Shown here: positions 9,678-18,712 of the stretch, one piece after another
Numbering within the stretch: the first letter of the stretch is position 1
How the letters are laid out: every line of letters begins with the position of its first letter
Source of the DNA: Butyrivibrio sp. MC2013
Lineage (GTDB): Bacteria > Bacillota > Clostridia > Lachnospirales > Lachnospiraceae
Reading direction: 5' to 3'
Assembly (NCBI RefSeq): GCF_000424585.1
Contig: NZ_AUKE01000012.1
Span: 1 to 64,000, forward strand
Length of the DNA: 64,000 nt
Program-made: the position numbers and the translations under genes
Notes under the pieces: generated by a model
Database searches by the model: none
What the model was told of the DNA's origin: nothing
The model's input: the letters and a program-made list of their open reading frames with translations, nothing else

Positions 9678-12600
9678 GGGTGATATCAACGCTGATCTTT
9701 AGATCTGTCGCATTTTCGGCCTGAGATCTAAAGGTGACAAGAAGCGGGACCTTGTATTTGCCAGCTTTGACGCTAATGAGGGTAGAAGCATTAGCTAAAG
9801 AGGACTGGTCATCAGATAGTCTGATTGTGACAAGCCCGTCTTCTTCATAGTTTGCGCTAAAGGGACTTTTCTTAGAGGTGTCCACTATCACGTTTTCTAT
9901 CTTACCGTAAGCGCTGCTTATACGGAATATTGCAGAATCCTTGCTTGATGTACGGTCTATACTCTGACTGTTTTCAGATACCTTGCTTATCTTGCCGGGA
10001 TTGTTTTTAACTTCTATCTTAAGATCCTTATTTAGCCTGGCGCTGGTCCCGTTTTCATAGGTGACAAACAAATTGCAGTATAGATATCCCGAATTTAAAG
10101 GTGCATCTTCCTTGGCACTGATACTCCATTTGCCTGAAGAGTTTTGTATGGCTCTCAGGAGTCTGTAGTCTTTGCTGTGACCGGCGATATTTGCACTGAC
10201 AGGGGTCATTGATACTATCTTTGACATGATAAGGTCGCTGTTTGAACTGTTATTTACAGTCAGGGTGAGTGCGGGGCCTGCTGAGCGGTCAATGGCATTG
10301 ATGGAGCCTTTTATCTTTCCTGTGAGGCTTATGGGCTTTTGGTTGCCGTCCACAACTATGACAGTCAGCTTTAGAGGATTGTATCCCCTTAGGATATCTG
10401 ATGATGAAGGGCTTAGAGTAAGCTTATATTTGCCCGCAGGAACGGACTGATCCTTTAAGCTGACCTTTAGCTTCTGCTGCGCGCTGTTAAACTCCACATT
10501 AAAGTATCCGGAATTCTGATATACATATTTCAGAGCTTCTCCCTGGCTTCTGAGCTCTATGATGTCATAGTCTCCTCCGCTTACGCCGTTATTGAGTGTT
10601 ATGCTTGCCCTGGAGGCCTTGACGTTTGTACGTACGCGGGATGCGGTGCTGATAGTGATGGGAAGCTTTTGAGGAGTGGACAGGCAGCCGCCGCTAAAGA
10701 CTATTGTGCCCTTTATAGCACGTCCCTTTACAGGTATATTTATAAAGCTTCCTTCGACAGTCCTTTCTTCGATATCAGCAGTCTCGTCGGATAAGTTTGT
10801 GAATATCAGCTTTTTGCCTGATCTCTTGTATTCAATATGATAATTTAAACCGTCATATTCTGAACTTATCACTCCTTTTTTGTTTCTTAGAGCATACTTT
10901 TGTTCTTTGTCATCTATTCTTCCCTTTATCTGCTTCGTAGAAACGCTCTTTAAGTTAAGGGAGGACTTTTGGGCTTTCAGGGACAATTTTTTGCGTATCA
11001 CAAGCTTTCCCGTGTAGGAATCGGGATCACAGTAGCTATCATCCATTGTAAAGGCTATGGTCATGGGGCTTTTTGCCTTATAACGGGCATCTTCTGTCCT
11101 GGCAAGAGTGATAAGGCCGCTTGCAGCTGCTTCCTCAGAGTTTTCCAGCTGATAATTGTCATTTATAGCCTCTGCGCTCTCTATGTGGGAGAGTCCGCTG
11201 CCTGATACGCGAAGCTGAGCCTTGCCCTTATCATGATCGCTTCTGTATAGGAAATCCGGGGTAACGGTCTGCTTAACAGAGAGAACAGGTTTGACAGGAT
11301 TTATTACCACTGTGACTTTGGAAGCAAAAAAGCCTTTGCTGCTGCTGCAAAGAATTTTGACATTCTTATAGGTCTTCTTGCCTTTTCTGATCATGGAGGA
11401 CCTGGCATCGTCATTTTCAAAAGCTATATTTACTCTGCCGTTGTTATTGGTCAGCATAAGGCCTGACAGAGCGCTGTTATTAAATGCCAGCCCTGAAACT
11501 GACATATCTCCCTGACTGATAAAAAAGTGTCCGGGATCTGTCAGATATGGATTGATCCTGATGGTGCTCCTGTCTGCATACGGAGTATCGTCCTTTATGG
11601 TGAGACGGATCCTGCGGCTTGTTCCCAGGGAGTCAGATGAGCGCAGGGTTATGACTGCTGTACCTGCTTTTATAAGGCTTAGCTTCACGCTCATGGACAG
11701 CTTGTCCCTGGATAGTGTCTGAGAGCTTATCTTGACTATGGCGCTGTCTGAAGACGATGCAGTTACAGCTGACAGGGGAGCTGATTTTCCGTTTTGATCC
11801 TCTGCAGTAAGATCCAGGTACAGGTAATTGGAGGCTTTGGAATCAAAGCCCCCATCAGCGGAATCTATCACAAGCTCTCCGTCTGCGCTCTGCCCAGCCT
11901 GGAGTGCTCTTTGAAGGCTGTCTATATGAGTTATGCTGCTCTTTCCAAGCTCATAATTAATAGAGCTGATCAGAGAATCGGAGCTGTGGCTAAGAGTTGT
12001 CAGGGTCAGACTTGCCGAGGCAGGAGAGGAGAGGATACGATCCTCCTTGTAAACAGACAATATGACCTTGATGCGCAGCTGCCTGCTGGCAGGCAGGGAA
12101 GCGGCAGCTCTCAGAGACAATTGGTCCAGTGTAAGGACAGTGCTATCGCTGTCAAAATAAGTCTCAATATCTGCGGGTATTGTCAGAGAAGCTCTTAACT
12201 CGCGATCAGCACTGTAGGATGGGATTTGGGATAATCTCGTTATGGGAGCCCCCATGCAGAGAGGCTGCAGGCTGTAGCTTACTGCAGAGCCTTCTGTCAG
12301 GAGTCCCGTAAATGTGCTGTCTGTGGCTTTTAATTCCAGGCCTTTTATATAGCTGACAGGGCAGCTGACTTTGTAGACATATGCTGATGAGCTCTTCTCT
12401 GCTGCTTTTATCTCCAGGGAGATCTCTCTTTGAGGTGCTGAATCAGAAGGGCTAATGGACTTGTTCAGCAAGGATACAGAATATCTGTTGCCATAAGGGT
12501 CCTGGTATATATAGGAGCCTCCTGATCTTTCCAGACCGCAGACTTCTCCAAGGAGTTCGTCTTCAGTGATAGTACTGTCAGCATTGCCTATGAGATTGCA

Positions 12601-14199
12601 GATCAGGGAGCTTCTAAGATTCCTGGTGATACTATCTCCCAGGCTATTGCCATTTGTAAGCTGCATAGGAGCTGGGACTATTGTTCTGGAGCTTGTCAGC
12701 TTCTGATTGGCTATAGTCAGTGTGGCTGTGATGGTGATCGCATCAGGGGAAGATATCCTGTGAGTATATGACAGAGCGGTACCTGATGATACTTCCTGTG
12801 AGTTGACATACCAGGACACTCCGTAGTCCCATTCAAAACTGTAATCTGCAGGATCTGTGACCAGCCCCAGATGGAGCTCGTCACCCTCTTTTACCCCCTG
12901 AGAAGTTTCTCCTGTTTGATCCAGCTCTCTGCAGGAGATGGATATGGAAGAGGGGAGACTGATGCCCTGCATCGCTTCTTCTGCTATGCGGGGGTCTACG
13001 GCATTATTGGCTGCAGGTACATTGCTGCTCCACATCCTTATGAGCTTCTCCGGAAAAGAGTTGTATCCGCTTATTATCACATCAGAGCACTCGTCGTGAT
13101 GGCCCTTTGCAGTAAGTGTATAGCTCTTTGTCTGGCCGTTTGTGTTCTTTATGTTGTAGCTTGCTGACAGTGATGTGGAGTCCAGTGCATCAATTTCACT
13201 GTCAGTCTTATTAAAATACTTATAGCTGAGGGATGCTGTATCATCCCAGGTGACGTCTACAATATACCATACACCGTCTATACAGGTCTTATTCCATTCG
13301 TGATCCATGCTGGTCTGTGCGAGAGTCTGTATGCCAAGACCGTTCATCAGAAGGGCAAATGCCTGGGAATAGCCTGCACAGACAGACTTTTTGCCGGAGG
13401 TATTTCTCAGTACGCTGTAGCAGGACTGGTAATAATAGTTATTTTCATTGCTGTACGCATTGTAGGAGTTATCATAAGAAACCTGTAAAGCTACATAATC
13501 GTGGATATATTTTTCGATCTCCTTAGTAGAAAGGCCAGTGGGAAGAGATGCATAGCAGGAGTCTATGGCGGACCTGACCTCTTCAATAGCAGCCCTTCTA
13601 GCACTACCGTCAAGAAAGGCGCTGTAGATGCAAAGTCCTACTGAGTTATTGCTGTAGAACATGGTATTGCTGATAAAGAAGAACTGGGGATTCTCCAGTC
13701 GGAAGATGTATGCGATCTTTAGACCGTGGGCTATGGGATTGGCTTCTGACTTAAAGGGAAGGCTAAAGGATTTGAAATACTGGCCAAGATCCTCGTCAGA
13801 ATACATCAGAGCAGAAAAATAGCTGTAGAAATTGTCATAGAGCTGCTGCTCATCAGGGGTCAAGGTGTAGTTTCTGAAATAATCGCAGTTAAAGCTTTCC
13901 CATTCAGATACAGAGCTTGCCTTAAATAGATCAATGTCAGGAGCTTCATTTGTTTCTTCAGGGATATCCAGATGCAGGATATTTACTTCTATATCACTGC
14001 CTTCATTGACTATAAAGCTGTCAAGAACGCGTATTTCGTCGTCTTGGCAGGGCAGATCGTTGCAGGAGACGCTGAGCTCTTCTGCAGGATATATTTCCTC
14101 CACGGAATATATTTCCTCTGCAGAAAAAGCAGCTGAAGGGATTGATAATTGTGCAAATAGGATGCAAGATAATATAATAGATAAAGGCCGAAATTTCAT
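9670..14199 (-). CDS. Very large secreted transglutaminase-like surface protein
   Basis: About 1509 residues. The likely start is ATG at 14199 (MKFRPLSIILSCILFAQ), because GGGAGGG stands 7 bases before it; ATGs at 14205 and 14220 are in frame but badly spaced. A signal peptide is followed by a transglutaminase-core domain with a plausible triad, numbered from 14199: Cys274 in SVCAGYSQAF, His300 in DHEWNK and Asp315 in VDVTWDD. Such domains in secreted bacterial proteins act as cysteine proteases or cross-linkers. The remaining roughly 1100 residues are Ser/Lys/Leu-rich beta-type sequence, partly like Big_2/Ig repeats, with no LPXTG motif or obvious terminal anchor. It is convergent with the subtilase gene and overlaps it by 8 bases. 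The target is unknown. Confidence 0.8.
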   Translation of the reverse strand: MKFRPLSIILSCILFAQLSIPSAAFSAEEIYSVEEIYPAEELSVSCNDLPCQDDEIRVLDSFIVNEGSDIEVNILHLDIPEETNEAPDIDLFKASSVSEWESFNCDYFRNYTLTPDEQQLYDNFYSYFSALMYSDEDLGQYFKSFSLPFKSEANPIAHGLKIAYIFRLENPQFFFISNTMFYSNNSVGLCIYSAFLDGSARRAAIEEVRSAIDSCYASLPTGLSTKEIEKYIHDYVALQVSYDNSYNAYSNENNYYYQSCYSVLRNTSGKKSVCAGYSQAFALLMNGLGIQTLAQTSMDHEWNKTCIDGVWYIVDVTWDDTASLSYKYFNKTDSEIDALDSTSLSASYNIKNTNGQTKSYTLTAKGHHDECSDVIISGYNSFPEKLIRMWSSNVPAANNAVDPRIAEEAMQGISLPSSISISCRELDQTGETSQGVKEGDELHLGLVTDPADYSFEWDYGVSWYVNSQEVSSGTALSYTHRISSPDAITITATLTIANQKLTSSRTIVPAPMQLTNGNSLGDSITRNLRSSLICNLIGNADSTITEDELLGEVCGLERSGGSYIYQDPYGNRYSVSLLNKSISPSDSAPQREISLEIKAAEKSSSAYVYKVSCPVSYIKGLELKATDSTFTGLLTEGSAVSYSLQPLCMGAPITRLSQIPSYSADRELRASLTIPADIETYFDSDSTVLTLDQLSLRAAASLPASRQLRIKVILSVYKEDRILSSPASASLTLTTLSHSSDSLISSINYELGKSSITHIDSLQRALQAGQSADGELVIDSADGGFDSKASNYLYLDLTAEDQNGKSAPLSAVTASSSDSAIVKISSQTLSRDKLSMSVKLSLIKAGTAVITLRSSDSLGTSRRIRLTIKDDTPYADRSTIRINPYLTDPGHFFISQGDMSVSGLAFNNSALSGLMLTNNNGRVNIAFENDDARSSMIRKGKKTYKNVKILCSSSKGFFASKVTVVINPVKPVLSVKQTVTPDFLYRSDHDKGKAQLRVSGSGLSHIESAEAINDNYQLENSEEAAASGLITLARTEDARYKAKSPMTIAFTMDDSYCDPDSYTGKLVIRKKLSLKAQKSSLNLKSVSTKQIKGRIDDKEQKYALRNKKGVISSEYDGLNYHIEYKRSGKKLIFTNLSDETADIEERTVEGSFINIPVKGRAIKGTIVFSGGCLSTPQKLPITISTASRVRTNVKASRASITLNNGVSGGDYDIIELRSQGEALKYVYQNSGYFNVEFNSAQQKLKVSLKDQSVPAGKYKLTLSPSSSDILRGYNPLKLTVIVVDGNQKPISLTGKIKGSINAIDRSAGPALTLTVNNSSNSDLIMSKIVSMTPVSANIAGHSKDYRLLRAIQNSSGKWSISAKEDAPLNSGYLYCNLFVTYENGTSARLNKDLKIEVKNNPGKISKVSENSQSIDRTSSKDSAIFRISSAYGKIENVIVDTSKKSPFSANYEEDGLVTIRLSDDQSSLANASTLISVKAGKYKVPLLVTFRSQAENATDLKISVDITLR

Positions 14200-14364
14200 G
14201 ATCATCCCTCCCCGCCTCATACTGCGCCCGGATACGTTTCCTAGAGGATCCGATTATTTTATCGGCGAAAAGTGCTTATCAATAGACCACCTTCGTCCGA
14301 AATAATTAGATGTAAGGATCAAGTTAGCAGTAACGAGAGATTTTTGTATAAAGGGGATGTGGAT

Positions 14365-14520
14365 ATGACCAGTGAGGATATGCTTGTTAAACTAGATGAG
14401 ATGATCGGCCATGCTGTAAGACAGGCCATTAGTGACCCGATACATGCTTCTGACTGGGTGGAGATCAGAGTGAGTCTTCAAGATGCAGCTACCAGGATCA
14501 AGCAGCTTCGGGAGAAGTAA
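14365..14520 (+). CDS. Small protein of unknown function (51 aa)
   Basis: A 51-residue reading frame starting MTSEDMLVKLDEM and ending IKQLREK. The ATG at 14365 is chosen because AAGGGG lies 8 bases before it; an upstream in-frame ATG at 14272 has no such site. The protein is predicted largely helical and acidic, with no cysteines or membrane segment. A strong hairpin terminator follows 28 bases after the stop. I do not recognise it. The ribosome site and the terminator support a real small gene. Confidence 0.6.
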   Translation: MTSEDMLVKLDEMIGHAVRQAISDPIHASDWVEIRVSLQDAATRIKQLREK

Positions 14521-14547
14521 GTATATATTCTTGTGAGTAACTATCAA

Positions 14548-14570
14548 AAACACGCATTTAATGCGTGTTT
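14548..14570 (+). terminator. Hairpin terminator after the 51-aa gene
   Basis: A perfect 10-bp stem, AAACACGCAT with ATGCGTGTTT and loop TTA. The run of T is short, so some read-through into the acyltransferase operon is likely. The hairpin excludes the ATG at 14565 as the start of the next gene. Confidence 0.65.
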
Positions 14571-14594
14571 CTTGATGAGATTTTGGGGGAGACA

Positions 14595-15422
14595 ATGGAA
14601 GTAAGCGAACTGGTTGGGCTTATAGAGCTTCCTTATCAGATGAGGGAGCCTCTGACAGCTGCGGGAGAGTATGTCAGAAATCACTATAGCGAGATAGAAC
14701 CCTATCTTAATAAGCTTTCTGACAGAAATACCATGGAAGAGGGCAATAATGAACTGATCAAGGTCTTAAGGGAAGATCCAGGTTCTTTTAAGATCCTCTA
14801 TTGCCATTTACTTATGGCGGTCAAAAGCCATGACAGATATGTCATATCTGGGATTCCGGACAAAATCTTCATAGATACCATGAAATGCTTTACAAGATTT
14901 GCCAAAGAATGTCTTGTAAGGAATAAAAGCATGTATTTTGACAGGGCTTTTTGGACCTACAGGCAGGTATCCATGAATCTTTTCAGGTTGGGAGAATTGG
15001 AATACGAGATCTGCTCTGACAGAGGCTCTGACGTTATCAGCATACATATCCCGTCGGATGCGGATCTTAACGATGAGAAGCTGGATATGTCTTTTAAGCT
15101 TGCAGAATTCTTCTTTAAGAGCTATTTCCCTTCATACAGGATAGAAAGGTATATATGTGACTCCTGGCTTTTGTCTCCGGCTTTAAAGGAGCTTTTGGGT
15201 GAGGATTCAGGGATACTCAGATTTCAAAGCTATTTTGAGATCCTTGATTTTGATGAGAGTAACCTGGACTGCCTTGAATGGCTCTTTAGAGTCCCGGCTG
15301 GCACAGCTTATGAGCTTTTGCCAGAGGATACCTCTCTGCAGCGAAGCGTGAAGCAGATGCTGCTGGGCGGCAGGACTCCTGGCGCGGCATATGGCGTGCT
15401 AAGAGACCGCAGGACAAAGTGA
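14595..15422 (+). CDS. GNAT-like acyltransferase domain protein
   Basis: A 275-residue protein resembling the two-part acyltransferase family common in Lachnospiraceae (GNAT-like N- and C-terminal domains). Recognisable family features are FRLGELEYEI, the strand ISIHIP, the late CDSWLLSPALKELL segment and ILRFQSYF. Neither the donor nor the acceptor can be read from the sequence. The start at 14595 follows GGGGGAG by 5 bases; the ATG at 14565 lies inside the terminator stem. The stop TGA overlaps the next ATG (TGATG), so translation is coupled. It is the first gene of an operon running to manA. Confidence 0.7.
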   Translation: MEVSELVGLIELPYQMREPLTAAGEYVRNHYSEIEPYLNKLSDRNTMEEGNNELIKVLREDPGSFKILYCHLLMAVKSHDRYVISGIPDKIFIDTMKCFTRFAKECLVRNKSMYFDRAFWTYRQVSMNLFRLGELEYEICSDRGSDVISIHIPSDADLNDEKLDMSFKLAEFFFKSYFPSYRIERYICDSWLLSPALKELLGEDSGILRFQSYFEILDFDESNLDCLEWLFRVPAGTAYELLPEDTSLQRSVKQMLLGGRTPGAAYGVLRDRRTK

Positions 15423-16042
15423 TGATCAGGTTTTTTGAAAGTGAGATAGATATCATGGATGAAGTTTTTAATGAGTATTATTCCATTACAGACAGAAAGA
15501 AGCGTCTGAGCTTTCTGGAAGAGCACAGAAATGAGGACGATCCCATTCTTTATGATTACCGGCAATATTACAAAAAGCTCAGATACAGGGATAAAACAAT
15601 TTTTTCCCCTGAGGCAGACCTCTTCATTGGTGCTTTTATGGGCCTTTTGGGTCTTTATAATCAGAATCCTCCCATAGGGACTGCCAAGAAAGACTATCTG
15701 GATTATCTAAAGGCACTGGATCTGCCCTTTAAGGGAGATAAAGCCAAAGAAGAGATATTGTACCTGGAGCTGAGGAATGCAGCAGCTCTTCTTATGGAAA
15801 CAGCAAATAGCGAGTCCTATCATAGACGCTTTATGGGCCTTGTGGTATCAGGAGAGGACACAAGAAAAGAGCAGATGTGCGCAGATCTCTGGAAGATATC
15901 CATGGGACTGGCAGGACGTCTCTATATAGAAGAGGAAGCATCGCTCCTTATAAAAGCTATAAATGATGAATTTGTATCAAGAACGGAAGGCGCATTGTCC
16001 CTGGAGGATTCCTACAGAGAATGCAGAAAGGTTACAGTATGA
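15422..16042 (+). CDS. Conserved-looking protein of unknown function (206 aa)
   Basis: About 206 residues, predicted mostly helical and cytoplasmic, rich in Glu, Arg, Tyr and Leu. There is no signal peptide, metal motif or nucleotide-binding motif. The ATG at 15422 overlaps the stop of the acyltransferase gene; a GTG at 15419 is in frame one codon earlier, and an ATG at 15455 is another option. The last bases overlap the ATGA start of the PHP gene. Its tight coupling to both neighbours suggests a common task with them. I do not recognise the family. Confidence 0.72.
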   Translation: MIRFFESEIDIMDEVFNEYYSITDRKKRLSFLEEHRNEDDPILYDYRQYYKKLRYRDKTIFSPEADLFIGAFMGLLGLYNQNPPIGTAKKDYLDYLKALDLPFKGDKAKEEILYLELRNAAALLMETANSESYHRRFMGLVVSGEDTRKEQMCADLWKISMGLAGRLYIEEEASLLIKAINDEFVSRTEGALSLEDSYRECRKVTV

Positions 16043-16923
16043 CGACTAGTATTTTTCCTGAAGAAGGAAACTGGTATAAGGGCAATATGCATATGCACAC
16101 CACAAGAAGTGATGGCAGGGTGAGCCCGGACGTGGCCAGGCAGATCTATAAGGATGCCGGCTATGATTTTATTGCCATAACAGATCACTGGAAGGCCAGT
16201 GTCAATATAGAAGCCCAGGACGGCTTTTTGGAGCTGGCGGGAGCCGAGTATGACACAGGAGACATGGTGACAAAGCCCATACATCATATCGTTGGCGTGG
16301 GTATGACGGAACCTGTGGACCTTGCCCTTTATCACATGCATCCCGTGGAGGATATCATAGACAAGGTAAGACAGGCGGGAGGCATTGCAATATATGCCCA
16401 TCCGGCATGGTCACTTATGGATCCCTGGGATATCACCAAGCTAAAGGGTATAGTGGCAGCTGAAGTCTGGAATTCTGTATCTGATACTCCATCAGGCAAT
16501 GGTAGAAGAGCAGACTCTTCTCAGTATTTTGACCTCTGGGGAACAAGAGGCATATATATCCCTGCTATGGCCGCAGATGACAGCCATCAGTACAGAGGCG
16601 AGGAGACTGTAGGCTTTACCATGGTCAAAGCAGCTGAGCTTACAAGGCAGGCTATCCTGGATGCAATAGTAAAGGGTCATTTCTATGCCAGCCAGGGCCC
16701 CAGGATCATATCCATCACAAGGACGGACAATAGGATCCATTTGTGCTGCAGCGATGCTGCGGAGGCATATTTTGTATCCAATAATATTTGGAGTGATCAG
16801 AGGGTACAGGATGTAAGAGGCGGAGAAGCCTGGTACGATTTTAACAGTATTGATACATACGTAAGGATAGAACTTAGGGACGAAGAGGGCCGCATGGCCT
16901 GGTCATCACCTATCAGGAAGTAA
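16039..16923 (+). CDS. PHP-domain phosphoesterase
   Basis: A 294-residue PHP (polymerase and histidinol phosphatase) domain enzyme. Metal ligands appear in order: HMHT (His-x-His, followed by RSDG), ITDHW, a later His in IAIYAHPAW and an Asp-His pair in AADDSHQYRG. Such stand-alone proteins hydrolyse phosphate mono- or diesters of small molecules; the substrate here is unknown. The start at 16039 is preferred over 16021, because AGAAAGG is 7 bases upstream and the ATG overlaps the previous stop (ATGA). The stop TAA overlaps an ATG of the GNAT gene. Confidence 0.88.
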   Translation: MTTSIFPEEGNWYKGNMHMHTTRSDGRVSPDVARQIYKDAGYDFIAITDHWKASVNIEAQDGFLELAGAEYDTGDMVTKPIHHIVGVGMTEPVDLALYHMHPVEDIIDKVRQAGGIAIYAHPAWSLMDPWDITKLKGIVAAEVWNSVSDTPSGNGRRADSSQYFDLWGTRGIYIPAMAADDSHQYRGEETVGFTMVKAAELTRQAILDAIVKGHFYASQGPRIISITRTDNRIHLCCSDAAEAYFVSNNIWSDQRVQDVRGGEAWYDFNSIDTYVRIELRDEEGRMAWSSPIRK

Positions 16924-16937
16924 TGAAGGGACAGTTA

Positions 16938-17513
16938 ATGGAAGGCGTTAGGATAGAGCCCGTTACATTAGATGACGCGGCTGAGATACTTGATATTTAC
17001 AAATACTATGTGGAAGAAACGGTCATAACCTTTGAGACAGAGGTACCCTCAGTGGAGGAATTCAGGGAACGCATCAGGACTACTATCAATAAATACCCTT
17101 ATATCAAGGCAGTATCAGATGGCAGGATCCTGGGATATGCATATACAGGCTGCTTTAAGGCTCGCAGCGCATATGACTGGGCTGTGGAGACCACTATATA
17201 TCTAAGGCATGATCTTACAAGAGGGGGACTGGGAAAGCTCCTGTACGGCGAGCTTGAGAGGATATCTCGCTTGCAGAATATCACCAATATGAATGCATGT
17301 ATAGGATATCCTGAGGTTGAGGATGAATACCTTACCAGGAACAGCGCTGACTTCCATGAACACATGGGATATTCGCTGGCAGGCCGTTTTCACAAGTGCG
17401 GATATAAATTTGGCCGCTGGTATGACATGATATGGATGGAGAAGATAATAGCAAGGCACAAGGACAAACCGGAAGCTTTTATTCCCTGGCCCCAATTAAG
17501 GGGTCTTGATTGA
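16938..17513 (+). CDS. GNAT N-acetyltransferase (phosphinothricin acetyltransferase-like)
   Basis: About 191 residues with the full GNAT fold: the N-terminal strand VRIEPVTLDDAAEI, the substrate-side motif VSDGRILGYAY, and the acetyl-CoA pyrophosphate loop TRGGLGKLL. It resembles the PAT/Bar-type acetyltransferases of many Firmicutes, most of which act on amino acids such as methionine sulfone or on unknown small amines. The start at 16938 follows GAAGGG with good spacing; the ATG at 16923 overlapping the PHP stop is a possible alternative. It lies within the acyltransferase-manA operon. Confidence 0.85.
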   Translation: MEGVRIEPVTLDDAAEILDIYKYYVEETVITFETEVPSVEEFRERIRTTINKYPYIKAVSDGRILGYAYTGCFKARSAYDWAVETTIYLRHDLTRGGLGKLLYGELERISRLQNITNMNACIGYPEVEDEYLTRNSADFHEHMGYSLAGRFHKCGYKFGRWYDMIWMEKIIARHKDKPEAFIPWPQLRGLD

Positions 17514-17560
17514 ATAAATGATAATAAAATATGGGTGGAGACCCGGTATGGAGGAATAGC

Positions 17561-18595
17561 ATGAACGACCATTTACTAATGATGACGCCTCTTTTTGATC
17601 ACAAGATCTGGGGAGGCAGACGACTCAGGGACGAATTTGGCTATGAAGTGGAGGGGGATGATATCGGAGAATGCCTGGGAATATCGGGCGACAGCTTTGG
17701 AGATACCCTGGTGATGACAGGAGTTTATAAGGGGAAGAGCCTGTCAGAGCTGTGGAATGAGCACAGAGAGCTCTTTGGCGGGATAGAAGGGGACAAGTTC
17801 CCGCTTCTGATCAAGCTCATAGATGCCAGAGAGGATCTTAGTATACAGGTTCATCCCGATGACAGCTATGCAGCAGAGCATGAAAACGGATCTCTTGGAA
17901 AGACTGAATGCTGGTATATCCTCTCGTGTGATAAGGGAGCAAGCATTGTGGCGGGGCATAATGCGTCTACAAAAGAAGAGCTCAGAGCCATGATCGATGA
18001 GAGACGCTGGAATGACTTGATCAGAGAGCTTCCGGTAGCTCCCGGAGATTTTATCCAGATAGATCCAGGTACCATTCACGCCATCAAGGGCGGGATACTT
18101 CTCATCGAGACCCAGCAGAGCAGTGATATCACATACAGGCTTTATGATTATGACCGTCTCTCGGACGGCAAGCTTAGACCCTTGCATATCGATCAGAGTA
18201 AGGATGTGATCGTAGTACCCTCACCCGATCCGGAAAAGACAGTGGTCCATGACAGGGATTACAAGGACGGCATGGTGGACCTTGCTGCTGTGTCCACTAA
18301 TGTGCTGGGCCTTCACAAATGTGATTATTATGCGGTATACAGGCTTGATATCAATGGCGAATTGTGCTTTACACAGGATGCTCCCTTTGTAAATATGACT
18401 GTTACTGAGGGAGAGGGAGAGATAGCATGTATCCCTGAGGGAGCTGAAGCAGCTGATGATGATTTTATGCCTCTGAAGAAAGGAGATTTCTTTATTCTCA
18501 CATCAGGCGGCTACAAATGCGTTATTAAGGGCCGTATGCAGATAATGGCTTCTTCTGTGACTGTAATAGAGTCCCTGGAGAATATGGATAAATAA
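17561..18595 (+). CDS. manA: Mannose-6-phosphate isomerase, class I
   Basis: A 344-residue zinc cupin enzyme interconverting mannose 6-phosphate and fructose 6-phosphate. The family zinc-site motifs are present: IQVHPDD, the Glu in GKTECWYIL and His in DPGTIHAI. Length and order match bacterial short-type ManA. The ATG at 17561 is used because GGAGGAATAGC precedes it; the reading frame is open 10 codons further upstream but has no ribosome site there. It is the last gene of the operon that starts with the acyltransferase and ends before a bidirectional terminator. Confidence 0.95.
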   Translation: MNDHLLMMTPLFDHKIWGGRRLRDEFGYEVEGDDIGECLGISGDSFGDTLVMTGVYKGKSLSELWNEHRELFGGIEGDKFPLLIKLIDAREDLSIQVHPDDSYAAEHENGSLGKTECWYILSCDKGASIVAGHNASTKEELRAMIDERRWNDLIRELPVAPGDFIQIDPGTIHAIKGGILLIETQQSSDITYRLYDYDRLSDGKLRPLHIDQSKDVIVVPSPDPEKTVVHDRDYKDGMVDLAAVSTNVLGLHKCDYYAVYRLDINGELCFTQDAPFVNMTVTEGEGEIACIPEGAEAADDDFMPLKKGDFFILTSGGYKCVIKGRMQIMASSVTVIESLENMDK

Positions 18596-18642
18596 TATAT
18601 ATCCCGGCATCTAACAGGCTGCGGGATAAACGGAAAATATAA

Positions 18643-18689
18643 AAGAGACAGGAAGCATGTCAGAAGCTGACACTATCTTCCTGTCTCTT
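18643..18689. terminator. Bidirectional terminator between manA and deoC
   Basis: Perfect 13-bp arms, AAGAGACAGGAAG at 18643 and its complement at 18677, with a smaller nested stem TGTCA/TGACA in the loop. It has U-rich sequence on the minus-strand side (CTTTTATATTTT), so it best serves deoC, and it can also end manA transcripts. Confidence 0.8.
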
Positions 18690-18712
18690 ATTATCTGCAA
18701 TATTAAGGGTTA

